Below the pieces are notes generated by a model. It saw only the letters and a program-made list of their open reading frames with translations. It ran no database searches and was not told the origin of the DNA. A DNA stretch of 64,000 bases from Vibrio gazogenes. GTDB lineage: Bacteria > Pseudomonadota > Gammaproteobacteria > Enterobacterales > Vibrionaceae. The stretch is from contig NZ_CP092587.1 in the NCBI RefSeq assembly GCF_023920225.1, positions 1 to 64,000 on the forward strand. The letters run 5' to 3'. Every line of letters starts with the position of its first letter. The first letter of the stretch is position 1. Below, in pieces: positions 30,313-40,112 of this stretch. Made by a program: the position numbers and the translations under genes.

Positions 30313-32154
30313 CTAGTCTCCTAGCTTTGATTTGTCTCTCACCGCACCTTTGTCAGCACTGGTTGCCATGCTGGCATAGGCTTTCAGCGCAAAAGAGACT
30401 TCACGCTGGCGATTGGCCGGTTTCCAGCCGAGCTGATCTTGTTTCGCACGACGGCTTTCCAGTTCATCTGCTGACACGACCAGTTCAATGGCTCGTCCGG
30501 GAATATCAATATCAATGATGTCACCGTTTTTAATCAGCCCGATAGCACCGCCATTGGCGGCTTCCGGAGAGGCGTGACCGATGGACAAACCGGATGTGCC
30601 GCCAGAGAAGCGACCGTCGGTCAGCAGGGCACACGATTTACCCAGTCCCATCGATTTCAGATATGTCGTCGGATACAGCATTTCTTGCATTCCGGGACCG
30701 CCTTTTGGTCCTTCGTAGCGGATGACGACCACCTCACCGGCTTTGACTTGACCGCCAAGAATACCTTCAACCGCATCTTCCTGACTTTCAAACACAATCG
30801 CCGGACCACGGAATTTCAGGTTGCTTTCATCGACACCTGCAGTTTTGACGATACAGCCGTCCAGTGCGATATTGCCTTGCAATACCGCAAGGCCACCATC
30901 TTGGCTGAACGCGTGTTCTCTGGTACGGATACATCCGTCTTGACGATCATCGTCCAGCGTTTCCCAGTAGCAATCTTGTGAGAAAGCCTGTGTGGTGCGG
31001 ATACCCGCAGGACCGGCACGGTAGAATGCTTTCACGTCAGCAGAATCAGTTTGCATGATGTCATATTGCGCCAATTGTTCTTGCAGGCTGATACCGAGTA
31101 CCGTTCTGGTCTCTGTATTCAGGAGCTTGGCGCGGTTGAGTTCACCGAGAATCCCCATGACACCACCGGCACGGTGGACGTCTTCCATATGGTACTTCTG
31201 AGTCGACGGGGCCACTTTACATAAGTGCGGCACGCGACGTGACATGCGGTCAATATCGTCCATGGTGAAGTCCACTTCACCTTCCTGTGCTGCAGCAAGC
31301 AGGTGCAGTACCGTATTGGTTGAACCACCCATGGCAATATCCAGTGCCATGGCATTTTCAAATGCAGATTTATTGGCAATGTTACGCGGCAGAACGGATG
31401 CATCATCTTGTTCGTAATAGCGTTTTGCCAGCTCGACGATGCGTTGACCTGCGGTGAGGAAGAGTTTTTTGCGATCCGCATGCGTTGCGAGCAGAGAACC
31501 GTTGCCCGGTTGCGACAGCCCCAAAGCTTCAGTCAGACAGTTCATCGAGTTGGCCGTAAACATACCGGAACAAGAACCGCATGTCGGACAGGCGGAACGC
31601 TCAACCTGTTCACTTTGTTCGTCAGATACATTTGGATCGGCACCTTGAATCATCGCATCTACGAGATCGAGTTTGATCAGCTGATCGGAAAGTTTGGTTT
31701 TACCGGCTTCCATCGGGCCGCCGGAAACAAAGATCACAGGGATATTCAGGCGTAGCGAGGCCATGAGCATTCCGGGAGTGATTTTGTCACAGTTGGAGAT
31801 ACAGACCATCGCGTCGGCACAGTGTGCATTGACCATATATTCGACAGAGTCGGCAATCAGCTCACGAGAAGGCAGTGAATAGAGCATTCCGCCGTGACCC
31901 ATCGCAATGCCATCATCGACGGCAATGGTGTTAAATTCTTTGGCAATACCACCGGCGGCTTCAATTTCACGAGCGACCATCTGGCCTAAGTCTTTCAGAT
32001 GAACATGGCCCGGTACAAACTGGGTGAATGAGTTGACCACGGCAATGATTGGCTTCCCAAAATCATCTTCTTTGACGCCGGTAGCACGCCATAAAGCGCG
32101 TGCCCCTGCCATATTACGACCATGTGTTGTTGTTGCGGAACGATACTTCGGCAT
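30313..32154 (-). CDS. ilvD: Dihydroxy-acid dehydratase
   Basis: IlvD dehydrates dihydroxy acids to the keto acids of valine and isoleucine using an iron-sulfur cluster. The 613 residues are standard. Cluster cysteines are visible in [11 protein letters not shown] and [18 protein letters not shown]. It lies third from last in the operon order G-M-E-D-A. A 30-base gap separates it from ilvE. Confidence 0.98.
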   Translation of the reverse strand: MPKYRSATTTHGRNMAGARALWRATGVKEDDFGKPIIAVVNSFTQFVPGHVHLKDLGQMVAREIEAAGGIAKEFNTIAVDDGIAMGHGGMLYSLPSRELIADSVEYMVNAHCADAMVCISNCDKITPGMLMASLRLNIPVIFVSGGPMEAGKTKLSDQLIKLDLVDAMIQGADPNVSDEQSEQVERSACPTCGSCSGMFTANSMNCLTEALGLSQPGNGSLLATHADRKKLFLTAGQRIVELAKRYYEQDDASVLPRNIANKSAFENAMALDIAMGGSTNTVLHLLAAAQEGEVDFTMDDIDRMSRRVPHLCKVAPSTQKYHMEDVHRAGGVMGILGELNRAKLLNTETRTVLGISLQEQLAQYDIMQTDSADVKAFYRAGPAGIRTTQAFSQDCYWETLDDDRQDGCIRTREHAFSQDGGLAVLQGNIALDGCIVKTAGVDESNLKFRGPAIVFESQEDAVEGILGGQVKAGEVVVIRYEGPKGGPGMQEMLYPTTYLKSMGLGKSCALLTDGRFSGGTSGLSIGHASPEAANGGAIGLIKNGDIIDIDIPGRAIELVVSADELESRRAKQDQLGWKPANRQREVSFALKAYASMATSADKGAVRDKSKLGD

Positions 32155-32184
32155 TGTGTTGTCCTTTACTTGATTCTTTTGGGG

Positions 32185-33126
32185 TTAGGCATTCTTTTGA
32201 GGATTGACGTAATCTAACCAACCCCATTTATCTTCAGTAGTTCCATTGAACAGTCCGAAAAAGGCATCCTGAATCACTTTGGTGATCGGCCCGCGTTTTC
32301 CTGAACCAACGCAGATGCGATCAACACTGCGTACCGGTACGATTTCAGCTGCGGTTCCGGTCATGAAAATTTCGTCTGCCAGATAGAGCCCTTCACGGGC
32401 GATATTGGCTTCGCGGACGGTATAGCCGAGATCTTTCGCCAAAATCATAATGGTATCGCGCGTAATCCCCGGAAGAATCGAGCTGGTTGTCGGTGGTGTG
32501 AGGATTTCTCCGTCTTTTACCACAAAAATATTTTCACCGGCCCCTTCGGACAAATACCCGTCAACACTCAGGGCGATCCCTTCGTCATAACCGTGACGAC
32601 GGGCTTCTCCACCGACCAGTAGTGAAGAAAGGTAGTTCCCCCCGGCTTTCGCAGCCGTTGGGATAGTATTCGGTGCAGCACGGTTCCAACTGGAGATCAT
32701 CGCATCGACGCCATTTTCCAATGCTTCTTCGCCAAGATAGGCACCCCATGGGAAAGCTGCGATAATCATATCCAGTTCGGTATCGTTTGGCGGGCAAACG
32801 CCCAGACCGACATTACCGACAAAAGCTAATGGGCGGATATAAGCGGAGTTGAGTTGATTTGCGCGTAAGGTTTCTCGGGTTGCTTCCATAATTTCTTCAA
32901 CAGAATATGGAATCGGGAAGCGATAAATTTTGGCAGAGTTGACTAAACGTTGTGCGTGTTCCCGATGACGGAACACGATCGGGCCTTTGGGGGTGTCATA
33001 GCAGCGAACGCCTTCGAAGACTGATGTTCCATAGTGCATCGCGTGCGTCAGGACATGTACTTGAGCATTTGCCCACGGCATCATTTCCCCGTTAAACCAT
33101 ATAAAATCCGCAGTATTAGTAGCCAT
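32185..33126 (-). CDS. ilvE: Branched-chain amino acid aminotransferase
   Basis: IlvE transfers amino groups to the keto acids of leucine, isoleucine and valine with PLP. The start MATNTADFIWFNGEMMPW at 33126 follows AAGGAAG and gives 313 residues. A longer frame would overlap ilvM in another frame. Class IV transaminase features include AAKAGGNYLSSLL, with the PLP lysine in that segment, and GYLSEGAGENIF. Confidence 0.98.
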   Translation of the reverse strand: MATNTADFIWFNGEMMPWANAQVHVLTHAMHYGTSVFEGVRCYDTPKGPIVFRHREHAQRLVNSAKIYRFPIPYSVEEIMEATRETLRANQLNSAYIRPLAFVGNVGLGVCPPNDTELDMIIAAFPWGAYLGEEALENGVDAMISSWNRAAPNTIPTAAKAGGNYLSSLLVGGEARRHGYDEGIALSVDGYLSEGAGENIFVVKDGEILTPPTTSSILPGITRDTIMILAKDLGYTVREANIAREGLYLADEIFMTGTAAEIVPVRSVDRICVGSGKRGPITKVIQDAFFGLFNGTTEDKWGWLDYVNPQKNA

Positions 33127-33139
33127 TATTATTTCTTCC

Positions 33140-33424
33140 TTATGCACAAATTTTTTGTTGTAAATTGTTATTGGGTAGTTCGTTATTGCTGATTTGAATG
33201 ACTTCAACAGTACGTACATCCCATAATTTTTCGATTTGGTTGGTCAATGTTGTGATCGGCCGATCGCTGTCGACGATAATTTCGACGCTGGCAACTTTGC
33301 TTTCATGATTTTGGGTTGCCGCAACCTGTTTGATGATGAATCCGCGGTGACGAATGACACGCAGTACCCGCTCTAGCAGAACCGGCTTATCATCAGCTTT
33401 GATGTCGAGTAGATATCTTTCCAT
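33140..33424 (-). CDS. ilvM: Acetolactate synthase II small subunit
   Basis: A 94-residue ACT-domain regulatory subunit that partners IlvG. The ACT fold covers most of the protein: MERYLLDIKADDKPVLLERVLRVIRHRG, described here in two parts, is the N-terminal strand and helix, and VEIIVDSDRPITTL follows. It lies 12 bases after ilvG and 13 bases before ilvE, as expected for this operon. Confidence 0.95.
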   Translation of the reverse strand: MERYLLDIKADDKPVLLERVLRVIRHRGFIIKQVAATQNHESKVASVEIIVDSDRPITTLTNQIEKLWDVRTVEVIQISNNELPNNNLQQKICA

Positions 33425-33436
33425 TTCTGGTGTCTC

Positions 33437-35083
33437 CTATGTGTTTTCCAGCATGTCATTGTTTGATGCACCGGGTGGTACCAGCGGCCAGACATTTTCT
33501 TCTTCATCAATTGCTACATGCAGTAGATAAGCGGTTTTGCTTGCCAGCATTTCTTGTAAAGCCGGCTCAACTTCTTCTTTCTTGGTAATGGTTTTGCCCG
33601 GAATATCGAAAGCGCGTGCCAGCATGATGAAATCCGGGTTGTCGTCCAGAATGGTTTCACTGTGGCGACCATCGAAAAACAGAGATTGCCATTGACGAAC
33701 CATTCCCAAACGCTGGTTGTTCAACAATACGATTTTGACCGGAATCTGGCGACGTTTTAACGTGCCCAACTCCTGAATATTCATCATAAACGAGCCGTCA
33801 CCCGTAATCAGAATAGATTGGTTGTTAGGACGAGCCACGGCTGCACCCATCGCGGCCGGTAAACCAAATCCCATGGTGCCAAGACCCGCGGATGAAATAA
33901 AGTTTTGCGGCGCTCTTGGTTGAATGTGCTGAGCTGCCCACATTTGATGCTGACCGACGTCTGTCGAGACAACTGAGTCGTCAGGCATCATATCGGACAA
34001 CTGTTTCAGTAGCAGCGGTGCATAAATCAGTTCACCGGGATGGTCATAACGCCATTTGAATCCACTCCGCAAGCTTTCACTGTGGTGAACCCAGCCACTA
34101 ATATCATGTGAGAGTTCCAGTTGCGGCAGAATCGTATTGATGTCGCCCCGCAGTGCCGCATTGGCACGTCGGAGTTTATTGAACTCAGCGGCATCGATAT
34201 CAATATGAATCACTTTTGCATGTGGGGCGAAAGTATCGAGTTTACCGGTCACCCGGTCATCAAAACGAGCGCCGACCGTGATGAGGAGGTCACATTCCTG
34301 AACGACTAAATTGGCCGCTTTCGTCCCATGCATACCTAACATACCCAGATAGTGAGGGTCGTGGCGTTCAACCGAGCCTAATCCTTTGAGGGTACTGACG
34401 GAAGGCATTGGGTTGAGTCGTAAAAACTCTCGTACCGTTTCGGTTGCATGAGCGAGTTGAACACCGCCACCGACATAAAAAACCGGCCGTTGGCTTTCAT
34501 TCAGCATCGTTTGTGCTTTCGTGAGTTCATCCGGATTGGTTTGAGGCATGGCAGGGGGGATACATGGGGTGAGTGTCGTGACAGGGGATTGGGCCAGTTG
34601 AACGTCTTTTGCGATATCAACGATGACTGGCCCGGGACGTCCCGTTTTGGCAACTTCAAAGGCCTCCGCCAATGTCGGTGCCAGATCATTGATATCGGTC
34701 ACCAGATAACTGTGTTTGGTACAAGACAGTGACATGCCGATGACATCCATCTCCTGAAATGCATCCGTTCCGATATGAGAGCTGGCGACCTGTCCGGTAA
34801 TGGCAACCAGCGGGACGGAATCAAGGAAAGCATCTGCCAGCCCTGTTACGAGGTTCGTTGCTCCCGGACCTGATGTCGCCATGCATACGGCAACTTCTTG
34901 TGTTGATCTTGCCATCCCGATGGCTGCCATTGCCGCCCCTTGTTCGTGACGACACAAAATATGTTCGACACCACCGTCATACAGGGCATCGTAGATGGGC
35001 ATGATCGCACCACCCGGATAACCAAATATGGTCTTGATACCTTGTTGCTTCAGGGCTGCTACGACGAGTTGCGCTCCGTTCAT
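33437..35083 (-). CDS. ilvG: Acetolactate synthase II large subunit
   Basis: A thiamine diphosphate enzyme that condenses pyruvate with pyruvate or 2-oxobutanoate. The start at 35083 ([15 protein letters not shown]) follows GGGAGGGAC and gives 548 residues. An in-frame start at 35101 is less well placed. The frame is intact, unlike the frameshifted ilvG of E. coli K-12. The catalytic glutamate lies in [11 protein letters not shown] and the ThDP motif GDGSF begins the C-terminal signature. The gene follows the ilvL attenuator. Confidence 0.97.
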   Translation of the reverse strand: MNGAQLVVAALKQQGIKTIFGYPGGAIMPIYDALYDGGVEHILCRHEQGAAMAAIGMARSTQEVAVCMATSGPGATNLVTGLADAFLDSVPLVAITGQVASSHIGTDAFQEMDVIGMSLSCTKHSYLVTDINDLAPTLAEAFEVAKTGRPGPVIVDIAKDVQLAQSPVTTLTPCIPPAMPQTNPDELTKAQTMLNESQRPVFYVGGGVQLAHATETVREFLRLNPMPSVSTLKGLGSVERHDPHYLGMLGMHGTKAANLVVQECDLLITVGARFDDRVTGKLDTFAPHAKVIHIDIDAAEFNKLRRANAALRGDINTILPQLELSHDISGWVHHSESLRSGFKWRYDHPGELIYAPLLLKQLSDMMPDDSVVSTDVGQHQMWAAQHIQPRAPQNFISSAGLGTMGFGLPAAMGAAVARPNNQSILITGDGSFMMNIQELGTLKRRQIPVKIVLLNNQRLGMVRQWQSLFFDGRHSETILDDNPDFIMLARAFDIPGKTITKKEEVEPALQEMLASKTAYLLHVAIDEEENVWPLVPPGASNNDMLENT

Positions 35084-35204
35084 CGTGTCCCTCCCGTACA
35101 TTCATCGTTCTTATTGCTTCGTGTTGTGTTGTGTGAGCACTTCATGTGCGACTCCCGTTATACCGCTTTGCCGACTGAGTCAGCGCACGTTTTATTATTG
35201 TCCA

Positions 35205-35240
35205 GACTAAAAAAAACCCCCGGACTTTTCAGTGCGGGGG
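35205..35240 (-). terminator. Attenuator terminator of ilvGMEDA
   Basis: On the minus strand CCCCCG and CGGGGG close a GC-rich stem over CACTGAAAAGTC, followed by eight T residues. It lies just after the ilvL stop, the classic attenuator position. A similar T tract on the other strand makes it bidirectional in principle. Confidence 0.93.
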
Positions 35241-35257
35241 TTTTTTTTATCTTGCTG

Positions 35258-35353
35258 CTATCTTTCGTCCAGTAGCCCCCGCGCGGAATCAATAATGACC
35301 ACGACTAGAATTAGGCTAATGAGAGAATGTAAACGGACGAATAGATGCATCAT
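35258..35353 (-). CDS. ilvL: ilv operon leader peptide
   Basis: A 31-codon reading frame beginning MMHLFVRLHSL carries a run ISLILVVVII near its middle, 15 or more of its codons being Leu, Ile or Val. It then ends GLLDER. Stalling of the ribosome at these codons when any branched-chain amino acid is scarce would prevent the adjacent terminator from forming. Two adjacent ATGs (35353, 35350) are possible starts, and the Shine-Dalgarno match is weak. Confidence 0.9.
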   Translation of the reverse strand: MMHLFVRLHSLISLILVVVIIDSARGLLDER

Positions 35354-35415
35354 GAATAGAAATCTTATTTTTAGTTAATGTTCCAAGATTGATGAAAATC
35401 TCGACATACCTAGTG

Positions 35416-35437
35416 TGTAACATACAATTCTGTTACA
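35416..35437. promoter_or_regulatory. 22-bp palindrome between ilvL and comM
   Basis: TGTAACA-N8-TGTTACA is a perfect dyad with seven-base arms in the divergent region. It lies about 63 bases upstream of ilvL and 129 bases upstream of comM. It looks like a dimeric-regulator operator, but I cannot name the protein. Confidence 0.5.
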
Positions 35438-35565
35438 TGACAAGGAAAATATCATTCTTTTTTCATATTCTTTTATTTTCCGCCTGCATTATACCTACCC
35501 TCGTACATTCTGCGTATCACTGATTGATACCGTGAATGTTTATAAATCAATCACAAGGGAATTAT

Positions 35566-37089
35566 ATGGGGTTAGCAATCATTCATAGTCGGGCGAGTGT
35601 TGGTGTAGAAGCACCGTTGGTGACAGTTGAAGTACATATTAGTAATGGGATGCCCGGATTTACACTGGTGGGCTTACCGGAAACCACCGTCAAAGAATCA
35701 CGGGATCGGGTTCGTAGTGCGATTATCCATTCTCGGTTTGAATTTCCGCCCAAACGCATCACTGTCAATCTGGCTCCGGCCGATTTACCGAAAGAGGGTG
35801 GCCGATTCGACCTGCCTATTGCTTTGGGTATTCTGGCAGCATCGGATCAAATCATGTCGGATCATCTGGCAAACTATGAGTTTTTAGGGGAGTTAGCGTT
35901 ATCCGGTCAGTTGCGAACCGTGAAAGGCGTTTTACCCGCAGCTTTGGCTGCCGGGTTGGCTGATCGTGCTTTGGTGGTGCCGCATGAAAATGGTGATCAG
36001 GCGGCTTTAGTCGGGCAAGAACAACATTATTCTGCCGGGAGCTTGCAAGAAGTCTGTCAGGCTTTATGCGGCGATTTGTCGCTGGGATTACATCAGTCTC
36101 CGCCACAGATTGAACAACCAGCGTCTGTGCGGGATTTGCAGGATATTATCGGCCAGCAACAGGGTAAGCGTGCTTTAGAAATTGCCGCTGCCGGGCATCA
36201 TAATTTGCTGTTTCTCGGGCCTCCGGGAACGGGTAAAACGATGCTGGCCTCGCGGCTATGTGACTTATTGCCTGAGATGAGTAATGAAGAAGCGATGGAA
36301 ACTGCAGCGGTTGCTTCACTGACGCAACAGGATATTCATCAGTACAACTGGAAACAGCGGCCATTTCGAGCGCCGCATCATTCCAGTTCTATGGCTGCTT
36401 TGGTCGGTGGCGGTTCGATTCCGCGTCCCGGTGAAATTTCACTGGCTCATAACGGATTACTCTTTCTCGATGAGATGCCGGAGTTTGAGCGTCGGGTGCT
36501 CGATTCATTACGTGAACCCTTGGAGTCTGGGGAGATTGTCATTTCCCGGGCGCAAGGGAAGACGCGCTTCCCGGCGCGGTTTCAGTTAGTCGGGGCGTTA
36601 AATCCAAGCCCGACAGGGTATTATGACGGTCAGGAAAGCCGGATTAATCCGCAACATATTCTTCGCTATCTGAGCCGATTATCAGGGCCGCTATTGGATC
36701 GCTTTGACTTGTCGATCGAGATCCCTGCTTTACCGAAAGGCATGCTTGCCGAAGGTGGGGGACGGGGAGAAACAACTCAGGTGGTTCGTGAGCGAGTGCT
36801 GCGGGCGCGTGAATTAATGCTCCGTTTACGAGGAAAAGCGAATTCTCTTCTGACCAGCCGGGAAATTGAGACGTTCTGCCCATTGGCTAAATCTGATGCC
36901 GACTTTCTGGAAAATGCATTGCACAGTCTAGGCCTGTCTATTCGTGCTTATCATCGCATTATTAAAGTTGCCCGGACTATTGCTGATTTGGCGGGAGAGG
37001 AACATATCCAGCGGGCACATCTGGCAGAAGCGCTGGGATACCGAGCCATGGATCGATTATTGAAGCAGTTGACGATGCAAGCCGTTTAA
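35566..37089 (+). CDS. comM: DNA branch-migration helicase ComM (YifB)
   Basis: ComM is a hexameric AAA+ helicase that promotes branch migration during integration of DNA taken up by transformation. The start MGLAIIHSRASVGVEAP at 35566 follows AAGGGA and gives 507 residues, the family size. An in-frame start at 35536 lacks the signal. The N-terminal Lon-like domain is followed by Walker A GPPGTGKTM near residue 218, RPFRAPHHSSSMAALVGGG and Walker B LLFLDEMPEF. The reading frame is uninterrupted. Confidence 0.96.
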   Translation: MGLAIIHSRASVGVEAPLVTVEVHISNGMPGFTLVGLPETTVKESRDRVRSAIIHSRFEFPPKRITVNLAPADLPKEGGRFDLPIALGILAASDQIMSDHLANYEFLGELALSGQLRTVKGVLPAALAAGLADRALVVPHENGDQAALVGQEQHYSAGSLQEVCQALCGDLSLGLHQSPPQIEQPASVRDLQDIIGQQQGKRALEIAAAGHHNLLFLGPPGTGKTMLASRLCDLLPEMSNEEAMETAAVASLTQQDIHQYNWKQRPFRAPHHSSSMAALVGGGSIPRPGEISLAHNGLLFLDEMPEFERRVLDSLREPLESGEIVISRAQGKTRFPARFQLVGALNPSPTGYYDGQESRINPQHILRYLSRLSGPLLDRFDLSIEIPALPKGMLAEGGGRGETTQVVRERVLRARELMLRLRGKANSLLTSREIETFCPLAKSDADFLENALHSLGLSIRAYHRIIKVARTIADLAGEEHIQRAHLAEALGYRAMDRLLKQLTMQAV

Positions 37090-37273
37090 AATACTGAATT
37101 TAGGTTGAAAACGGTCTTTCTTGTTGAAAAACAGATCACTTGATTCGACGATTTAAGCAGTGTGGAACGGTATTTGGGCGCTATCGGCATGACGAAGAGA
37201 AGCATGTTATTCAATGACTAAATTTGTATAATCACACGCTATTTTATTTTTGAGCGGAAATGACGTCTATCTT

Positions 37274-38152
37274 ATGCTGGCTTACGTTTTATTGGTTGTA
37301 AACGCCTGTTTGGTGTTGGTGAATACTGGTTTTTGTTCTGTTGCGATCTGTGTAGCGGCCTTGATCAAATTGTTGTTGCCGACGCCTGCTTTAAAAGCTT
37401 ATGCGACGCGGCTTGCCAACTGGTTTATGTGGTTGTGGGCCACGGTAAATATGCGTATTTTGCACTTATCCAACCCTGTCGAATGGGACATTCAGGGTGT
37501 CGATGACTTAAATCGGCAGGGATGGTATCTCATGATCAGTAATCATATGAGCTGGACGGATATCGTCGTACTATGCAGTGTGTTTAAAAATCGAATCCCA
37601 ATGCCGAAGTTTTTCTTAAAGCAACAGTTACTTTATGTCCCGTTTATCGGAATGAGTTGCTGGGCACTGGATATGCCGTTCATGCGTCGTTATTCAAGAG
37701 AATATCTGCTGCGCCATCCGGAAAAACGCGGTCAGGATCTGGCGACGACACGTCGCTCCTGTGCGAAATTCAAGAATACACCGACCACCGTGGTCAATTA
37801 TGTTGAGGGGACGCGTTTTACAGCGGAGAAACAACGCGCAACCAAATCGAGCTATCGGCATCTGTTGCCACCGAAATCGGGAGGCATTGCTTATACGTTG
37901 GCGGCAATGGGTGAGCAGTTCGAGAACATTATCGATGTGACGCTGGCTTATCCGGATAACCAGGCCGTGCCATTTAAAGATATGTTGATGGGTAAAATGC
38001 AGCGCATTGTGGTTCGGGTTCGGGTTTTGCCGATTGATGAGCGGGTTTCCGGTGATTATTTCAATGACAAACCTTATAAGCGGCAGTTTCAGAAATGGTT
38101 GGGAGATGTTTGGGAGCACAAAGATGCGTTATTGGATGATATCTATCAATGA
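37274..38152 (+). CDS. PlsC-family acyltransferase (YihG-like)
   Basis: A 292-residue membrane-associated glycerolipid acyltransferase. Motif I NHMSWTD and the downstream EGTRFT motif are intact, and one or two N-terminal hydrophobic segments anchor it. The ATG at 37274 begins the YihG-like N-terminus. A TTG at 37250 would add eight residues, and neither has a clear ribosome-binding site. TATAAT at 37227-37232 is a plausible -10 that favours 37274. YihG-type enzymes make acyl variants of phosphatidic acid precursors. The exact substrate is not readable here. Confidence 0.88.
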   Translation: MLAYVLLVVNACLVLVNTGFCSVAICVAALIKLLLPTPALKAYATRLANWFMWLWATVNMRILHLSNPVEWDIQGVDDLNRQGWYLMISNHMSWTDIVVLCSVFKNRIPMPKFFLKQQLLYVPFIGMSCWALDMPFMRRYSREYLLRHPEKRGQDLATTRRSCAKFKNTPTTVVNYVEGTRFTAEKQRATKSSYRHLLPPKSGGIAYTLAAMGEQFENIIDVTLAYPDNQAVPFKDMLMGKMQRIVVRVRVLPIDERVSGDYFNDKPYKRQFQKWLGDVWEHKDALLDDIYQ

Positions 38153-38181
38153 TGCCGGATGAGCGATGCGATATCGACGAA

Positions 38182-38209
38182 TCAGGGCGCCCAAAGGCGC
38201 CCTGATTGT
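38182..38209 (+). terminator. Rho-independent terminator between convergent genes
   Basis: TCAGGGCGCC and GGCGCCCTGA form a perfect ten-pair stem over CAAA, followed by TTGTTTT. It serves the acyltransferase gene. Confidence 0.88.
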
Positions 38210-38245
38210 TTTGAATTGTTCCGTTGAGGTTGTTTTTGGGATTGA

Positions 38246-38845
38246 TTATTTTTTCAGCAAATAGTCAACCAGCTCGAAATATTGTTCGATTTTAATATCG
38301 TGTGGTGGCTGAACAAGGTACTTATTGTTGACGACAACCGCAGGAACCCCAGTCAGGCCACTGTTGTTAAAGGTATCATCGAAACGGCGAACCATAGAAT
38401 CTACGGCAAAGCTGTTAAATGCATTATCGAATGATTTGCCATCAATCCCTTCATCAGTAAAGATTTGTTTTAAAGCTTTGTCGTTCTGAGGTGGGCGTCG
38501 TTTGTTATGAATGCGATCAAACATCACCGGCACCATTTTGTCTTCTACATTCAGAGAGACCATCGTTGCATAAGCTTTACTCATCGAATGCGCCATGTTG
38601 CCACCCATGAATGAAACATGAACTCGCTGGAATTCAGTCCCTGCCGGAAGTTGCGCTGCCAGTTTTTCAACAATGGGTTCAAACTCATGACAGTGTGGGC
38701 AGTAGAACGAGAAAAACTCCATCACTTTCGGGTTCTCGGAATGCGGTCGATCAAGTACTTTGTAGTATTTGCCTTCTTCAAACTGAGCGGCGTGAATAGA
38801 CAGACTGACGAGTAAAGTTGTTAGTAAAGCAAAAAGCTTTTTCAT
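38246..38845 (-). CDS. dsbA: Thiol:disulfide interchange protein DsbA
   Basis: DsbA is the periplasmic oxidase that introduces disulfide bonds and is recycled by DsbB. The start at 38845 follows GGAGTTC and gives 199 residues. Four upstream residues read in frame are probably untranslated. The signal peptide covers residues 1-20, ending SIHAA. The thioredoxin active site is CPHC at C49 and C52, and the cis-proline loop is TGVPAVVV. In Vibrio this is the gene called tcpG in V. cholerae. Confidence 0.98.
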   Translation of the reverse strand: MKKLFALLTTLLVSLSIHAAQFEEGKYYKVLDRPHSENPKVMEFFSFYCPHCHEFEPIVEKLAAQLPAGTEFQRVHVSFMGGNMAHSMSKAYATMVSLNVEDKMVPVMFDRIHNKRRPPQNDKALKQIFTDEGIDGKSFDNAFNSFAVDSMVRRFDDTFNNSGLTGVPAVVVNNKYLVQPPHDIKIEQYFELVDYLLKK

Positions 38846-38873
38846 GATGAACTCCATATGATTCGATTATTGT

Positions 38874-38992
38874 ATTATACCCACCTAACTTCAAATCCTT
38901 CCTACTGCATATATTCAACGCTGGTGAAACATGTTTATGCAAAGCCACAGCAATGAATTTTATTGAAGTGATTCTTCAAGGTTGGGTATTGG
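38874..38992. repeat. Imperfect terminal inverted repeat, possible miniature element
   Basis: The segment begins ATACCCACCTAACTTCAA and ends TTCAAGGTTGGGTAT, so both ends read ATACCCA inward and share a TTCAA/TTGAA core. It is about 119 bases, fills the dsbA-srkA gap almost exactly, and carries no reading frame. No other copy is in the window. An alternative is a shared 3' hairpin for srkA. Confidence 0.4.
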
Positions 38993-38994
38993 GG

Positions 38995-39981
38995 CTACCA
39001 TTGGGGCATAAAAGAAAGTGGTGTCTCTTCCAGTGCTGAAATTTGTTCTTTCAGTGCAAGCACTTGTCCCTCCCAATATTTGGGATCATTAAACCAAGGG
39101 AAAGCGACCGGAAACGCAGGATCTTGCCATCTTTTTGCCAACCATGCCATGTAATGTACCATGCGTAGACCACGCAACGGTTCAATTAGTTTCAATTCGG
39201 AAGGGTTAAAATCGCAAAATTCTTGGTAACCTTCAAGGATTGTATCGAGTTGTGTCAGTCGATCAGCACGATCGCCGTGCAGCAGCATCCATAAATCCTG
39301 AATTGCCGGGCCATTACGCGCATCATCCAAATCGACAAATATCGGGCCATCACGCCAGAGAATGTTGCCCGGATGGCAGTCTCCGTGGAGACGGATATTG
39401 CTCGTTTGTTGCGGCCAGAGCTGCGCTATCGTATGAATCAGCAAAGAGAGATCGGAAAAAAACGCCTTTTCGATATGGGATGGAATAAACGTTGATTGTT
39501 CCAGTAGTTGTTGGGGGCGATAGAGGTACTCGTCTAGTGTGACGGTTGGACGATGCGTAAAGGGTTGTTTGGTTCCGACTTGATGAATACGTCCCATAAA
39601 TCGTCCGACCCACTCAAGCTGTTCAGCATTGTCAATTTCGAACTGGCGTCCCCCCTCACTGTGAAACAGTGCAAATCGATATCCTTGATAATGATGAAGT
39701 GTCTTGTCCATCAGGCAGATCGGTGCGGAAATCGGGACGTCTGATTCCGTGAGTTCTTGAGCAAATTGGTGCTCTTCCTCAATTTGTTCGTCCGACCATC
39801 GTTCCGGGCGATAAAATTTCACTACATAGCGCTGACGAGATTCATCGATAAATTGGTAAACCCGGTTTTCGTAGCTATTCAACGGCAAGAATCCGGATTC
39901 GGCACGGATACCGATGCTCTCTAGTGCATACCACATGAGGTCTGGGGTCAGTGCATCGAAGTGAAAGGTTGCTTGTGTCAT
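38995..39981 (-). CDS. srkA: Stress response kinase A (YihE)
   Basis: SrkA is a cytoplasmic Ser/Thr kinase of the aminoglycoside-phosphotransferase fold that counters the MazEF-linked death pathway. The 328 residues match the family. RYVVKFYRPERW holds the ATP lysine, the catalytic HGDCHPGN matches the HxDxxxxN kinase signature, and FVDLDDAR is the metal-binding segment. It is usually beside dsbA in gammaproteobacteria, as here. Confidence 0.95.
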   Translation of the reverse strand: MTQATFHFDALTPDLMWYALESIGIRAESGFLPLNSYENRVYQFIDESRQRYVVKFYRPERWSDEQIEEEHQFAQELTESDVPISAPICLMDKTLHHYQGYRFALFHSEGGRQFEIDNAEQLEWVGRFMGRIHQVGTKQPFTHRPTVTLDEYLYRPQQLLEQSTFIPSHIEKAFFSDLSLLIHTIAQLWPQQTSNIRLHGDCHPGNILWRDGPIFVDLDDARNGPAIQDLWMLLHGDRADRLTQLDTILEGYQEFCDFNPSELKLIEPLRGLRMVHYMAWLAKRWQDPAFPVAFPWFNDPKYWEGQVLALKEQISALEETPLSFMPQW

Positions 39982-40112
39982 GATCAGAGCTTGGCTTATC
40001 GGTCTGTGATGTGTGACGAAAGACTAACATTGATTCATGATATCCCCAAACAGGCTCAGTGCTTACCAGCCTGTCGGGGAGAATCGGTTTTCCATGTAAG
40101 TGGCGTAATGGC

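Noticed and set aside
33437..35083. Possible frameshift in ilvG as in E. coli K-12
   Set aside because: The frame is continuous with all expected motifs, so the enzyme should be functional.
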